Assembly: GCF_045290345.1 (NCBI RefSeq) | Contig: NZ_CP155447.1 | Span: forward strand, 6,696,001-6,760,000 | Reading direction: 5' to 3' | DNA length: 64,000 nucleotides | DNA from: Singulisphaera sp045290345 | GTDB lineage: Bacteria; Planctomycetota; Planctomycetia; Isosphaerales; Isosphaeraceae | Part shown: positions 26,497 through 35,268 of the stretch, piece by piece | Layout of the letters: each line of letters starts with the position of its first letter | Position numbering within the stretch: position 1 is the first letter of the stretch | Notes under the pieces: generated by a model | Seen by the model: only the letters and a program-made list of their open reading frames with translations | The model's database searches: none | Told to the model about the DNA's origin: nothing | Made by a program: the position numbers and the translations under genes

Positions 26497-27300
26497 CCAT
26501 GGTAGACCTCGGCGGGCGTGCGATAGGCCAAGCTCTGGTGCAAGCGCTCGTGGTTGTAAAACGCAAACCACCTTTCAAGGCCGGCTTTCAATTCTCTGGC
26601 ACTGCAATATGCTTTCAAATAAATGTCCTCGTATTTCAGAGACCGCCACAGCCGCTCGACGAACACGTTGTCCAACGCCCTCCCGCGTCCGTCCATGCTC
26701 ACCGCGATCCCTTCCGCCTCAAGCCGGCCGGTGAAGGCCCGCGCCGTGAATTGCACGCCTTGGTCGGTGTTGAAGATCTCGGGGCGTCCTCCCTCCAACG
26801 CCGCGTCCAACGCCTCCAGGCAGAACCGGCCGTCGAGCGTATTCGACAGCCGCCAGAGAGCACGAACCGGCTGTGCCAGTCGATCACCGCCGCCAGGAAC
26901 ATGAAGCCCTGGTTGAGCGGGAGGTACGTCACGTCGGTGGACCAAACCTGATTGCGTCGCTCGATCGTCAGGTCTCGAAGCAAGTACGGGTAAACCTTGT
27001 GGTCAGGGTTTCGCGTCGTGGTTCGAGGCCCGGATGAGCGCCTCAGACCCATCAATTCCATCAGGCGGCTCACGCGTTTGCGGTTGACCTCCTCTCCTGC
27101 CTCGTCAGCCAGGCCGTCATGCGGCGGCTGCCGTAAACAGCGTCTTGAGATATTGCTCGTCGATCCGCCTCATCAGGCTCAGGTTCTCGAGGGTCTCCGT
27201 CGCCGGCTCGTAGTAAAGCTCGACCGATTGAGTCCCAGCAGCTCACATTGGCGACGAACACTCAAGTGAGGATGCGTGGATTCGATTAAGGCTCTTTTGG
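26475..27300 (-). pseudogene. IS3-family OrfB transposase with frameshifts
   Basis: Three overlapping frames together make an rve-type integrase. The first has a region with AVYGSRRMTAWL; the second reads VWSTDVTYLPLNQGFMFLAAVIDWHSR (first Asp); the third carries IFNTDQGVQFTARAF (second Asp), ALDNVFVERLWRSLKYEDIYL (Glu) and the tail FYNHERLHQSLAYRTP. Frame changes fall near 27070 and 26905. The DDE residues remain but translation is broken, so the element can move only with help from elsewhere. Confidence 0.8.
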
Positions 27301-27308
27301 CCTCGACC

Positions 27309-27593
27309 TCACAAGGCAGATTTTTTTTTCACCCAGGCCAGCTCCATCTGGAGCCGCCCGATCTGCTCGTACAATTCGGTCTGGAGCTTCTCGTGGTCGG
27401 GCCGGCGGGCGGCCGACCCGTTCTCGAAGAGGCCCTCCAGGCCGTCCAGGAGTTGCTTCTTCCACTGGCTGATCTGCACCGGGTGAATCTGGTGCTGCTT
27501 GGCCAGTTCGGAGATCGTCTTGTCCTGCTTGGCGGCTTCCAAGGCGACCTTCGCCTTGAACGCCGCCGAGTGTCGCTTGCGGATTTGTCCCAT
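27309..27593 (-). CDS. IS3-family OrfA
   Basis: The 94-residue protein has the usual HTH (FKAKVALEAAKQDKTISELA, then HQIHPVQISQWKKQLL) and a leucine-zipper-like C-terminal part (LQTELYEQIGRLQMEL) ending WVKKKSAL. A run of A bases on the coding strand near its end is the normal place for the -1 shift into orfB. It binds the IS ends; with orfB broken it can at most act as an inhibitor. Confidence 0.88.
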   Translation of the reverse strand: MGQIRKRHSAAFKAKVALEAAKQDKTISELAKQHQIHPVQISQWKKQLLDGLEGLFENGSAARRPDHEKLQTELYEQIGRLQMELAWVKKKSAL

Positions 27594-27657
27594 GCTTCGC
27601 CCTCGGTAAGACCTCCCTCAATGATAACTTACCGAGTGGTCCGAAATCTGGGGGCCA

Positions 27658-28356
27658 CTATAGCGCCTCCTTGGTGCTCCTGTCGTCCGCGACGTTAGTT
27701 CTGAGCGCAAGCCCCCAATCGATCACTACGACCTCCCCGAACAAGCCGAGCATGATGTTACTCGGCTTGAGGTCGCGGTGAAGGATGTCTTGAGAGTGGG
27801 CATAATCGACGGCGTGGCACGCTGCCACCAGTGCGCGTATGAGCGGAGCGGTGTCATTGTCGAACGAGTGCCGACGATCTTGGCTGGCCAGATGGATCGC
27901 TTGTTTCATCGAGTGGCCAGCGACGGGGCGCATCGCAAAATACGGGATGCCGCGGGCGTTCCGGTCGTAATCGTAGACCGGTATTATGTTGGGATGCTGG
28001 AGCGACGCCGTTATCTCCGCCTCGCGTTCCAGATGTGAAATCGCCCGACGGTTCTTCTCGCCATCGGGGCGGACGGTCTTGTACGCGATTGGCCGACCGC
28101 CCATCTTCGCGTCACTGCCCCCGTAGACGAAACCCTGGCCGCCCCAGTTAATTAACCGACTGAGCCGGAAACGCCCTTTCATCGGGCGGAGTTCTAGCTC
28201 GTCCTTCACGAACTCTCGGAGGTTGCGCGCGTTCTCTTCCGCCTCCAGTGAGTTGGGGGAGAGGATCTCGCGAACGCCTTCGATATAGTCGGGAGGACTT
28301 CCTCCGATGATCTCTCGAGAATCCGCATCGCTGTTCACGCCATTGGGTTCGTTCAT
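27658..28356 (-). pseudogene. Ser/Thr protein kinase, 5' part (N-lobe and catalytic loop)
   Basis: The 232 codons give the kinase N-lobe and catalytic loop: glycine-rich GGQGFVYGG, the ATP lysine in IAYKTVRP, the Glu helix LEREAEITASLQHPNI, HRDLKPSNIML and a DWG in place of DFG. The last two codons (Leu and stop) come from the inserted IS. Its ATG overlaps the stop of the upstream sigma-like gene as ATGA, so the pair was one operon. In planctomycetes such sigma-kinase pairs are common; the kinase is thought to control the sigma factor. Without the activation segment this fragment is unlikely to be active. Confidence 0.85.
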
Positions 28357-29120
28357 GACTGGGACAACCTTGATTGCTCTTCTTCCAACTCGTGTCGATG
28401 CCGACCGATGATCCCTTGAATCTTTTGGCGATCACAACTGCGGGTGACGTCGCGGATCGTGTGGCGCTCGCGTTCTATCGTTGGGACCGAATAATCAAGC
28501 TTCTCCGCGATCTCCTCGTTCGAGAAACCATCCTCCACAAGCTTAAGGACCTCGATCCCGCGGGGGGTGAGTCGTTTGCAGATACATCTGCGCAAGTCGA
28601 CGGCGAGGGCCTGCCCGAGCGGTCCTGGAGCCCGTTCGATCGCGTAATCATCGGCGAATGCGACGAACCGCTGGTCATGGCGCTCGTCGCCGCGACGTAG
28701 CTTTCTGTCCATACTCCGGAGCCCAACAGCGAGGTCGATGCGCCCTCGCCGTCTTACTCCGTTCATCTTCCATTTCGAGAGGAGAAAAGCGAGACAGGCC
28801 CAGCGATCCTGCTGTAGCTCCTTCGCGGCTACTGCAGACGGCCTCCAGAGGCGTATTGTTTGGAGCCAGGTGTCGATGCGTTCGAACGCTTTGACATTCG
28901 CCTCATCGATACGGCTGCGTGCTTCGTCTTTCGCATCGTTGATGCGGCCGCGTGCTTCGTCTTTCGTCTCGCGTGTGCATGCTTGATGCAAGATGATTTC
29001 GACCGCCTCGGTCACCGAATGGCCCATCGCGATCTCCTGAGCGGTCAATGGACCTCGTGGGGCACCGTCCCTGGACCGGTTTCTTTCTGGTTGCGTCCTT
29101 GAGTCACCGTCATAGGACAT
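28353..29120 (-). CDS. sigma-factor-like HTH regulator, kinase partner
   Basis: The 255-residue protein ends with a region-4-like helix-turn-helix (LTPRGIEVLKLVEDGFSNEEIAEKLDY then VPTIERERHTIRD), as in ECF sigma factors or LuxR-type outputs. The middle (RWACLAFLLSKWKMNG, RRRGRIDLAVGLRS) is a plausible sigma region 2 remnant. Between residues about 52 and 80 lies a charged tandem repeat (KDEARGRINDA, KDEARSRIDEA), likely a coiled coil. It overlaps the kinase gene by four bases. Its partner kinase is interrupted, so its regulation may now be lost. Whether it is a true sigma factor cannot be told from sequence alone. Confidence 0.65.
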   Translation of the reverse strand: MSYDGDSRTQPERNRSRDGAPRGPLTAQEIAMGHSVTEAVEIILHQACTRETKDEARGRINDAKDEARSRIDEANVKAFERIDTWLQTIRLWRPSAVAAKELQQDRWACLAFLLSKWKMNGVRRRGRIDLAVGLRSMDRKLRRGDERHDQRFVAFADDYAIERAPGPLGQALAVDLRRCICKRLTPRGIEVLKLVEDGFSNEEIAEKLDYSVPTIERERHTIRDVTRSCDRQKIQGIIGRHRHELEEEQSRLSQS

Positions 29121-29821
29121 TATGAAAGAGAATACCCCTCACGGCTTCCAGAAAAAATTCGTAACTTCTTGCGCCGCGCGGGCCGGGCAATCGGGCTAAC
29201 TGGTCGCGGCAGCAGTTCTTATGCTTACGACACCCACTCGCCCCATTTCTCGGTGATCTGCCTGTCACGTAGGACGTCCGCCCCTCTTGGCCGAGTTCAG
29301 GTGTACGGGCGGTACATGGCCGGGCAGTCCTCACACCGGGCGTGGTGCCGCAGGACGACGTCGTTGTGGTCGTTCGAGTTCGCCGCGGTGTCCGGGCTCG
29401 CCGAGGCGATGGAAATGCTAGAGGCAGGAGAGTTCGCCGAGCTGATCGCGTTCCTGACGAGCCCGGCGGCCCGTGGGTGCGGACGAACAGCCTTGTGGAG
29501 CGGACCAACCGGCGGCTCAGCTTCCTTGAGCATGTGCGGTTCAAGTGGAGGCACCGCCGGACGTTGGTCCGGTTCATCGTCTTGACGTCGAACCGGTGGC
29601 GGCGGATCGATCGGAAGGTTCCGACGCGATGTTGCCCGGGACAAGGCCACCAGGAATGCCGACAAACCGCGAAGTCGCTTAACCCTCGATCATACTGTCG
29701 GGTTGAGCGAGAAGTCTCACGAGAGGTCGGAGAATCGATGAGGGGTAACGACCGCCTAAGCGTCCCTAGATAGGTAGCGGCGGAAACGGTTCGTCGCACC
29801 GCCCATCCGGGCATTGGAACG
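29121..29821. other. decayed interval with transposase remnant
   Basis: No intact gene is present. A transposase C-terminus (29385-29605) is the only recognisable piece. Long open frames on the minus strand here are arginine/threonine-rich and do not look real. Confidence 0.5.
29385..29605 (+). pseudogene. ISL3-like transposase C-terminal remnant, frameshifted
   Basis: EMLEAGEFAELIAFL is read in one frame up to about 29475, then VRTNSLVERTNRRLSFLEHV and WRHRRTLVRFIVL in the next. This is the conserved end of transposases with an RTNNHVERTNR motif. It lacks the N-terminus and has at least one frameshift. Confidence 0.6.
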
Positions 29822-29845
29822 ATGGTACCCCGAGGATGCTACGCC

Positions 29846-30202
29846 ATGTGGACTAAACTGAAGGAAATGGGTCGCATTGCGATGATCGCCGTCTTGGCGA
29901 CCCTGGTCTCGATCGCCGGTCCGGTCTACGCCGCCGGCACGGCCAGCGTTCACTTGAAGAACGCGACCGGTCGGGCGGTTTGGGCCGTGATGGACACGGA
30001 GCGGGAGGTACACCTCATCGCACCTGGAGCGCAGGAGGTTTTCCACAAGGCGAACATCTTCGACTCGCCCACCCTGCGCCTGTACGAAGTCGGAGCGAAC
30101 AATAGCCGGGGTGCCCTCCTTCATGCTCGTGATATCGGCATCATCAGCCCATTCCACTCACACGAGCATTGGACCTGGGACGGTGCCCGCCTCTCTGATT
30201 GA
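29846..30202 (+). CDS. small secreted hypothetical protein
   Basis: The 118-residue product begins MWTKLKEMGR and a hydrophobic segment (IAMIAVLATLVSIAG) ending PVYA-A, a good Sec signal peptide; an ATG eight codons upstream is less likely. The mature part of about 88 residues has beta-strand character (ASVHLKNATGRAVWAV, REVHLIAPGAQEVFH) and a His/Trp-rich end (FHSHEHWTWDGARL). I do not recognise the family. A strong intrinsic terminator follows 30 bases after the stop, so this is an expressed single-gene unit rather than chance reading. Confidence 0.7.
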   Translation: MWTKLKEMGRIAMIAVLATLVSIAGPVYAAGTASVHLKNATGRAVWAVMDTEREVHLIAPGAQEVFHKANIFDSPTLRLYEVGANNSRGALLHARDIGIISPFHSHEHWTWDGARLSD

Positions 30203-30232
30203 AGTGCACACCAGATCAGAGCGATCAAGATT

Positions 30233-30270
30233 GAACGGGACACGCGTTGGCGTGTCCCGTTCTTTTTTTT
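30233..30270 (+). terminator. intrinsic terminator of the small secreted protein gene
   Basis: A perfect 13-bp stem, GAACGGGACACGC (30233-30245) and GCGTGTCCCGTTC (30250-30262), with a four-base loop, is followed by eight T residues (30263-30270). Confidence 0.95.
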
Positions 30271-30284
30271 GTGCTGCGCCTCCA

Positions 30285-30450
30285 TCATGATCGCTCCCAC
30301 CCCAGTTCGTGCAGGAGCGCCTCGGCTCGTGTTCTGACCTCGGCGTCGCAATGTCGGCGCGCCCAGACGAGCACGCGAAGCGCCCTCGGCCCCCACTCGC
30401 GTAGCGCCCGCGTCGCCGCGTCACGAGACCTGTCGGGGGGAGAAAAGGGG
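30285..30450 (-). pseudogene. HEAT-repeat protein C-terminal fragment
   Basis: The minus-strand frame reads DAATRALREWGPRALRVLV and CDAEVRTRAEALLHELGWE, a HEAT-like helix pair with a natural stop at 30285. Its N-terminal side dissolves into Pro/Ser codons at the REP-like sequence near 30440, so the gene was cut by the RAYT/REP unit. Confidence 0.5.
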
Positions 30451-31324
30451 TCAGGGGGGAGAAAAGGGATCAGGAGCGAATGGTACGAGGACAAGGATTC
30501 CGTACAGTACCTTTTCAGGCTCCTGTACACTGTTTTTGCGACGAAAACTAATGGACGCCCGCTCTTAACCTCGTGCCATTCGGATCAGGAGCCGTTTTTT
30601 TGCTTCTTAGGTCGTCCTATCGGCTGCAAGGTGGATCCGAGCCCCAAGCGAGTCGCCGTCGTCATCTGCCAGTCCGGGGTGCCGAACGGTTGTCCCCGAG
30701 TGATCGCACGCTGCATCGCCTCTTCCTCCGCCACGCTCAATGGTGCATTGACACGCTCAATCCAATGGCGAGGTCGCGGGATCGGCCAACGACTCAAACT
30801 CACGCCAGGTGAAGCCTTCTTGGTGGGGGCTCTCCCAAGGCTCCCCCACCGCCACTGCTCAGCCTGGGTGGTGAGCCCCGCACGCAGCGCGTTTCGCTCG
30901 ACGTAGCGGCAGACGGTGACGAGGTGGTCGTCTCCCTGCACGGGAAAGGACTTGAACCGACCCTGGTAGAGATGCCCTGAACCCGCCGAATGACGGTGGG
31001 CATGCCACCGCTGGGTGTGGGTCATGGTCAGCCAGCGCATGAACAGTGAGAGGTCGCCATCGGCATGGGGCCAAAGGACCAGGTGGAAGTGATTGGGCAT
31101 GACGCAGTAGGCGAGCAACCGCATGTCGTAGCGAGTGACCGCCTCGGCGAGAACGCGTTCAAACGCCTCAAAATCTCCATCGTCGCCGAAGATGGTTAGG
31201 CGAGCGTTGGCGCGATTCAAGGCGTGATAGATCAGCCCGCCTTCAGCGGCGCGAGGTGGTCGACTCATGGCTCGAATCTATCGCGTACCGAGTAAAGCGT
31301 CAAGATCGGCTCCTGACCCCCTTT
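30437..31324. repeat. REP-like sequences flanking the RAYT gene
   Basis: GGGGTCAGG and GGGATCAGGAGC lie at about 30440-30480, GGATCAGGAGCCG at about 30583-30596, and the inverse GGCTCCTGACCCCC at about 31308-31321. These form inverted pairs around the transposase gene, as is usual for REP-associated tyrosine transposases. Confidence 0.65.
30585..31268 (-). CDS. REP-associated tyrosine transposase (RAYT)
   Basis: The 227-residue protein is a Y1 transposase of the IS200/RAYT group. It has the start region GGLIYHALNRAN, the HUH motif in VMPNHFHLVLWP, the catalytic-tyrosine region GHLYQGRFKSFPV and CRYVERNALRAGL, and the typical terminal GRPKKQK. RAYTs cleave single-stranded REP hairpins and help spread them without forming an IS. 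REP-like inverted sequences flank the gene. The frame is intact and the His-His pair and Tyr are present, so it should be active. Confidence 0.9.
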   Translation of the reverse strand: MSRPPRAAEGGLIYHALNRANARLTIFGDDGDFEAFERVLAEAVTRYDMRLLAYCVMPNHFHLVLWPHADGDLSLFMRWLTMTHTQRWHAHRHSAGSGHLYQGRFKSFPVQGDDHLVTVCRYVERNALRAGLTTQAEQWRWGSLGRAPTKKASPGVSLSRWPIPRPRHWIERVNAPLSVAEEEAMQRAITRGQPFGTPDWQMTTATRLGLGSTLQPIGRPKKQKNGS

Positions 31325-31379
31325 CTGGCCGCGACGCCGACAGATGAACCTGTTCTAAAATAGGCGAGCCCGCCGTATT

Positions 31380-32861
31380 TCACCTGAAGGCAGCAAACAG
31401 CCCGGTGGCGATCGCCGCGACCAGAATTACGAGAAGCGCGATGGCGATCCAACCACGCCGACTCCTCGGAGACGTAGGAGCAGGCGGTGCAGCAAAGGGC
31501 TCCAAGACGAGCGTCTTTCCGTCATCGATGCCAAGCACTCTCGCGGCTGCACCGTAAGGGCAAGTCGGGAACACCCATCCCTTTCGCCAAGGCCGATTCA
31601 AGCAGTCTTCGCCGTCTTTTGTCCCAAAATTGCAGCCGTTGTACACCGGACAGGGCCATGTCGGATTTGCTCCCCTCCACACCTTGCTGAAGAGGTCAAC
31701 GACTCCGCGATTGAACATCACGGCACTCGTGGTTCTCGCGTCGGCGCTGATTTGGTAGATCGAGCCGTCAGGCCAGATCAGCAAGGGGATATGCACCTCC
31801 CCAAACATCAGCGGCAGAGCGGCATCGCGCGCGGCATCGGTCATTGCGCCGCTGTCCTGGCAGAGGAAAGTATCGAGGGGGAAGCGGCGATCCAGGTCCA
31901 GATGCAGCAAGAGCAAACGTCCTGCGTGATCGTGGTACCAGCGGAATAGGACTTCCATCACGTCATTGCCTTGCTCGCCGTAGGCGTCAGCCATTTGCCG
32001 GAGCATGGCCACGACTTCGTTCGAATTCCGATCGAATTCGCGGCTGATTGCCTCCTGGCGCGCGCGGTCGTAGATCGCCTCTGGCGGCGGCAGATTTCGG
32101 CCTCCTTGCTCCAACTCCTCGATCAGCGTGAAAAGCGTATTCGCCGGCGCAAGATCCTGTAGCGCCCAATGGCAGATCGCGACGCACTGGCGGGGCGTGA
32201 CGTCGTCGAAGTAATGGGCAAGAATTCGATCGACGACCATGTATTCGAAGCCGGCAGACTCGGGGCGTTTCGGCCTTCCGCCGTGCAGGATGCCGACGGC
32301 AACCGCATACGCCTCCTTGATCTCCCAGGCGCCGAGGCGGTGGGAGTATTCTTCGCCGGTCGCTTCATCGACTAACGTGACGATCGTATCCCGGCCTTCG
32401 ATGGTGCGGCCAGAAAGCGGTATCTCATAAGGATGGACCACGTAGCGCAGAAACTTCCATTCTCGCCCTCGTGTCCAGCGATGCTTCGGGTCGGCCTTGG
32501 CGCGAAGGAAGTCGAGTTCGATGGCAAAGCGCGTTTCGTCGTTCAGTCGGTGATCGGTGGGATTCCTCCCTACCACGGGGAAAGGTACAGCTTCGCCTGA
32601 ACGTCCGACGTGACCGGCAGCGGCCCCCACCTGATCCCATAGGTTGAGAAAGTCCATAATGCCACGGAACGTCGAAATGTCCTGCACTAGATGGCTGATC
32701 TCATGCATGAATGTGGGAAAAGCGGCACGCGGGATCGTCAGAGGCCCAACCGTTGGCAGGCTAGCGGCTGTGATCGCCGGGTGGAGCATCTGGATGGTGA
32801 ATGCACGCGGCAGATAGCTTCCGAGAACCGCAAGTTCCTCTTCACCAGGGACTTCTGTCAT
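31380..32861 (-). CDS. tail-anchored protein with HExxH zinc-protease-like motif
   Basis: From the ATG at 32861, which has AGGAGAG five bases upstream, the product has 493 residues. Near the N-terminus FMHEISHLVQD gives an HExxH motif (His53, Glu54, His57), suggesting a zinc metallopeptidase, but the third ligand is not obvious. The centre is helical, with aromatic/acidic patches. Near residues 428-455 lies a cysteine cluster (CPVYNGCNFG, DCLNRPW, FPTCPYG) that could bind a metal. The last 22 residues are one membrane helix (WIAIALLVILVAAIATGLF) with hardly any tail, so the body faces the cytoplasm. I do not recognise the family. It is divergent from a HEPN-like gene. Confidence 0.65.
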   Translation of the reverse strand: MTEVPGEEELAVLGSYLPRAFTIQMLHPAITAASLPTVGPLTIPRAAFPTFMHEISHLVQDISTFRGIMDFLNLWDQVGAAAGHVGRSGEAVPFPVVGRNPTDHRLNDETRFAIELDFLRAKADPKHRWTRGREWKFLRYVVHPYEIPLSGRTIEGRDTIVTLVDEATGEEYSHRLGAWEIKEAYAVAVGILHGGRPKRPESAGFEYMVVDRILAHYFDDVTPRQCVAICHWALQDLAPANTLFTLIEELEQGGRNLPPPEAIYDRARQEAISREFDRNSNEVVAMLRQMADAYGEQGNDVMEVLFRWYHDHAGRLLLLHLDLDRRFPLDTFLCQDSGAMTDAARDAALPLMFGEVHIPLLIWPDGSIYQISADARTTSAVMFNRGVVDLFSKVWRGANPTWPCPVYNGCNFGTKDGEDCLNRPWRKGWVFPTCPYGAAARVLGIDDGKTLVLEPFAAPPAPTSPRSRRGWIAIALLVILVAAIATGLFAAFR

Positions 32862-33240
32862 CTTTCTCTCCTGCGTCGCCCACCGCAACCGCCCGCCAAT
32901 TGCTAGCTTCATTCTACGGATTTAATCGAAGCGCCGCTGTGGCAAGTTGTCTTCGGCGTGCTTGAACTGACGGCGCTCCTCATGGTCTTGGCTCGGCCGC
33001 CCGGTTGCGACGCTCAGAGGCATCACCCGAAGACGGCTGATGCCTCTTCGGTCCCTTTGGAGGGTTTTCGATTCTCTCTACTTCTGAAGAGGAAGAGGGT
33101 TCAGGACCTTGACAGCAGCAGCCTTACCCGTTGGACCAGAATCCCAAGCGCGTGCTCAACTTTGTCCTTCCCCTCCGCACGAACCCATGGCCCTCCCGTC
33201 GCGTCAGAGGGGGACGGATTTCAAGAAAGGGGCATCTGAC
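32862..33240. promoter_or_regulatory. divergent intergenic region between HExxH and HEPN-like genes
   Basis: The two genes start 379 bases apart on opposite strands, so both promoters must lie here. Positions 32905-32945 are somewhat AT-richer. No -35/-10 pair or operator is convincing. Confidence 0.35.
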
Positions 33241-33945
33241 ATGGACCCGTGGCGCATACAGCTCCAGGAGCGCATCAGCCTAGCGCTTGACCACCTAGAC
33301 CAGGCCAACACCATTTTCAATTTCGTAGCTTTCGCGTTCATGACTTTTCGAGGGACTGGCGACCCCAGATGGGATCATAAGCTTGCTGCCCTCGTCAACG
33401 TGTCGGATATCGCTGACCCGATTGAACTTATGGATCGGGACAGCGAATTCGACGATGGCATCATTACCGTCGCCGCGAGAGAGATAGCCCTACGCCGCCT
33501 GCCACGTCTGCTCTCCATCGCTCTCGTAAGCAGTGTTGAGACGGCCCTTGAGGACATCGCGGCAATCTGCATCCGCCGTGATAATCCAGCGAAGATAGAG
33601 GAGCAAGTCGCCAAGGAATCCAAGAAAGCTATCGCCGGCCCGGCGTCGAAGTACGTGCCCGCCCTCGCCAGCATCACGGGATTGAGTAGCTTCGGGGACG
33701 CCGATTGGGAGGATTTCTTCGAACTCGTGGCGGCCCGGAACGTCCTTGTGCACGAAACCGCCCCCGTCGCGTCGGCACGCTACTTGGCATCTGCGGGCAG
33801 TGCCGCCCGCGTAACCGAGGGGGAAACACTTCCAATCACGATTACCTACCTGACTGAGAAGCACGCATACATGAAGGTCCTTTTTCTGAACCTTCTCCAA
33901 GAAGCCATCGGCAATCCTCGGCTCACCCCTCCGAGGCAAAAGTAG
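33241..33945 (+). CDS. HEPN-like domain protein
   Basis: The 234-residue soluble protein is all-helical in composition. Its C-terminal half has FFELVAARNVLVHETAPVAS: the Arg166-Asn...His171 spacing is the Rx4H signature of HEPN RNases, and the following small-residue/Tyr pattern (SARYLASAG) is also typical. The N-terminal half (LALDHLDQANTIFNFVAF) shows no motif. HEPN proteins are often RNases in toxin-antitoxin or abortive-infection systems, but many are only structural, and no minimal nucleotidyltransferase antitoxin is adjacent. ATG at 33241 is chosen because a purine-rich GAAAGGGG precedes it; upstream reading is Pro/Arg-rich and unconvincing. Confidence 0.6.
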   Translation: MDPWRIQLQERISLALDHLDQANTIFNFVAFAFMTFRGTGDPRWDHKLAALVNVSDIADPIELMDRDSEFDDGIITVAAREIALRRLPRLLSIALVSSVETALEDIAAICIRRDNPAKIEEQVAKESKKAIAGPASKYVPALASITGLSSFGDADWEDFFELVAARNVLVHETAPVASARYLASAGSAARVTEGETLPITITYLTEKHAYMKVLFLNLLQEAIGNPRLTPPRQK

Positions 33946-34545
33946 TAGGTGCCGAATGCGCAGAAGAAGGGCGCCTAAGGCGTCGCCGCCCGCACCAAGG
34001 CCTGGATGGCGGACACGATGTGGGGCGGCAGATCCGCCCGTTTGGCAAGGACTTCGGCTAGCTCTTGCGTTGGTGCCTCCAGCCTGCAGCCACTTTGCAG
34101 CCAGCGGCACCCGCCTGAAACGCAACCATTAAACGGGGAAGTGATTTGCGTCGAATGGACCGCGGGTGCAATTCCCTCGTTTTCTATCTCTGTCATCTGC
34201 TGTAACTCGCTGTTATAGGACGCCATGCGGCGACGGCCGTCTCGTACCATCTTCGGGTGGCGGGTACGTTGCCCGCCGCCCCGACGACAACCGGCGTCTG
34301 GAGGCGTCACCGCGTGCCGTGCCGCGACCCCGGACGGTCGAGTCCGTGGACCGGCCGTCACAGACGTCGCATGGCAATTCACCCTCGGTTCGATTGACCT
34401 CGGTAAATCGGACCGAAGCGTGCAATGCGGCTGGCGGTTCGCGTGGGGTCGCGGCTTGAATCGGGACAATCCGGCCGTTATGCTTTGCGATACAAAGTGA
34501 CTCTGGGGGCCGTTCAGGGGACGTGAACCGAAAGGCTCAGAGGCG
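33946..34545. other. intergenic region with one possible small gene
   Basis: Apart from the 83-codon minus-strand frame at 33975-34226, nothing is recognised. The stretch 34230-34540 is GC-rich noncoding and should hold the promoter of the three-gene operon. Confidence 0.4.
33975..34226 (-). CDS. possible small Cys-containing protein, 83 aa
   Basis: The frame begins MASYNSELQQMTEIENEG, has a short Cys-rich middle (NGCVSGGCRWLQSGCRL) and ends in a helix of the form ELAEVLAKRADLPPHIVSAI followed by QALVRAA. Small planctomycete proteins with an ...WPDLPxxIRxxILALV-type end are common, which favours a real gene. Function unknown. Confidence 0.5.
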   Translation of the reverse strand: MASYNSELQQMTEIENEGIAPAVHSTQITSPFNGCVSGGCRWLQSGCRLEAPTQELAEVLAKRADLPPHIVSAIQALVRAATP

Positions 34546-35268
34546 ATGACGACACCGGGTGTGAGCGATATCGGTCGACGCTTCGCCGTGGTCGTCCACG
34601 ACGTGGCGCCGGCCTTTCTGCCGCAGCTCGCGAGGATCGCCAAGGCCCTCGCGCCGCGGGTCGGGCGGATGCTGGCGGGCGCGGTGGTGCCCTGCTGGCA
34701 TGGGCGGCCGATCGAGGGGCCGGGGGGCGGCTTCGGACGGTTCGTGGCGGAGGCGTTCGGGGAGGTCTTGCAGCACGGATACACCCACCGGCAGGACCGG
34801 CCGGGCGTGCTCTCGCTGTTCACGGGTCGTTCGGACGAACTGGTCGGGCTGGCTCGCGAGGAGGTCCGGCGCCGGCTCGGACTGGGCCGGGAGCTGTTGC
34901 AGCAGGTCCTGGGGGTCACGCCCGCTGGATTCGTGCCTCCGGCCTGGCAGGTCGGGCGGGCGACGGCAGACGATCTGGGGGAGTGCGGGTTCCGCTACCT
35001 CGCGACGTTCGGCGCGATCCAGGCGGCGAACGGGCTGACGATCCCGCTGGCGACCTGGTCGTGGGACTGGGGCGTCGTGGGCCCGCTCGCGCGGGTCGGG
35101 CAGCGGTTCGGCGACGTCTCTTGGCGGCTCCGGCAGGCGACCCTGCCCTGCGTCGTGGTGCATCCGGCCGACGTGGACCGGGGCTACCTGCCGCGCGTGC
35201 TGGAGGTGATCGACCGGCTGCTGGAGCGGGGCCGGACGCCCGGCCTGCTCTCGGAGTTCCTCCCGTGA
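34546..35268 (+). CDS. DUF2334/polysaccharide-deacetylase-like protein
   Basis: The 240-residue product starts with the deacetylase beta strand and metal Asp (FAVVVHDVAP), followed by the helix and the second metal site HGYTHRQD. Later GFVPPAWQVG and VVVHPADVDRG match the DUF2334 branch of the NodB-like fold. It should remove acetyl groups from a glycan, but the substrate is unknown. No signal peptide is present, so cytoplasmic work on a precursor is likely. It is the first gene of a tight operon: its stop overlaps the GTG start of the methyltransferase. Confidence 0.85.
   Translation: MTTPGVSDIGRRFAVVVHDVAPAFLPQLARIAKALAPRVGRMLAGAVVPCWHGRPIEGPGGGFGRFVAEAFGEVLQHGYTHRQDRPGVLSLFTGRSDELVGLAREEVRRRLGLGRELLQQVLGVTPAGFVPPAWQVGRATADDLGECGFRYLATFGAIQAANGLTIPLATWSWDWGVVGPLARVGQRFGDVSWRLRQATLPCVVVHPADVDRGYLPRVLEVIDRLLERGRTPGLLSEFLP

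Larger units (their letters stand above)
26337..27659 (-). mobile_element. IS3-family element inserted in the kinase gene
   Basis: The borders are imperfect inverted repeats: AGTGGTCCCCA..GACCACTCGG on the left and its complement CCGAGTGGTC..TGGGGGCCACT on the right, each followed inward by a TAAGTTAT-like block. OrfA is intact; orfB is frame-broken. A 36-base direct repeat (26390-26425 and 26461-26496) sits next to the left end. No clear target duplication was found, so the insertion is not recent. Confidence 0.8.

Noticed and set aside
29110..29814. 235-codon minus-strand frame
   Set aside because: Thr/Arg-rich and overlaps a recognisable transposase relic on the plus strand.
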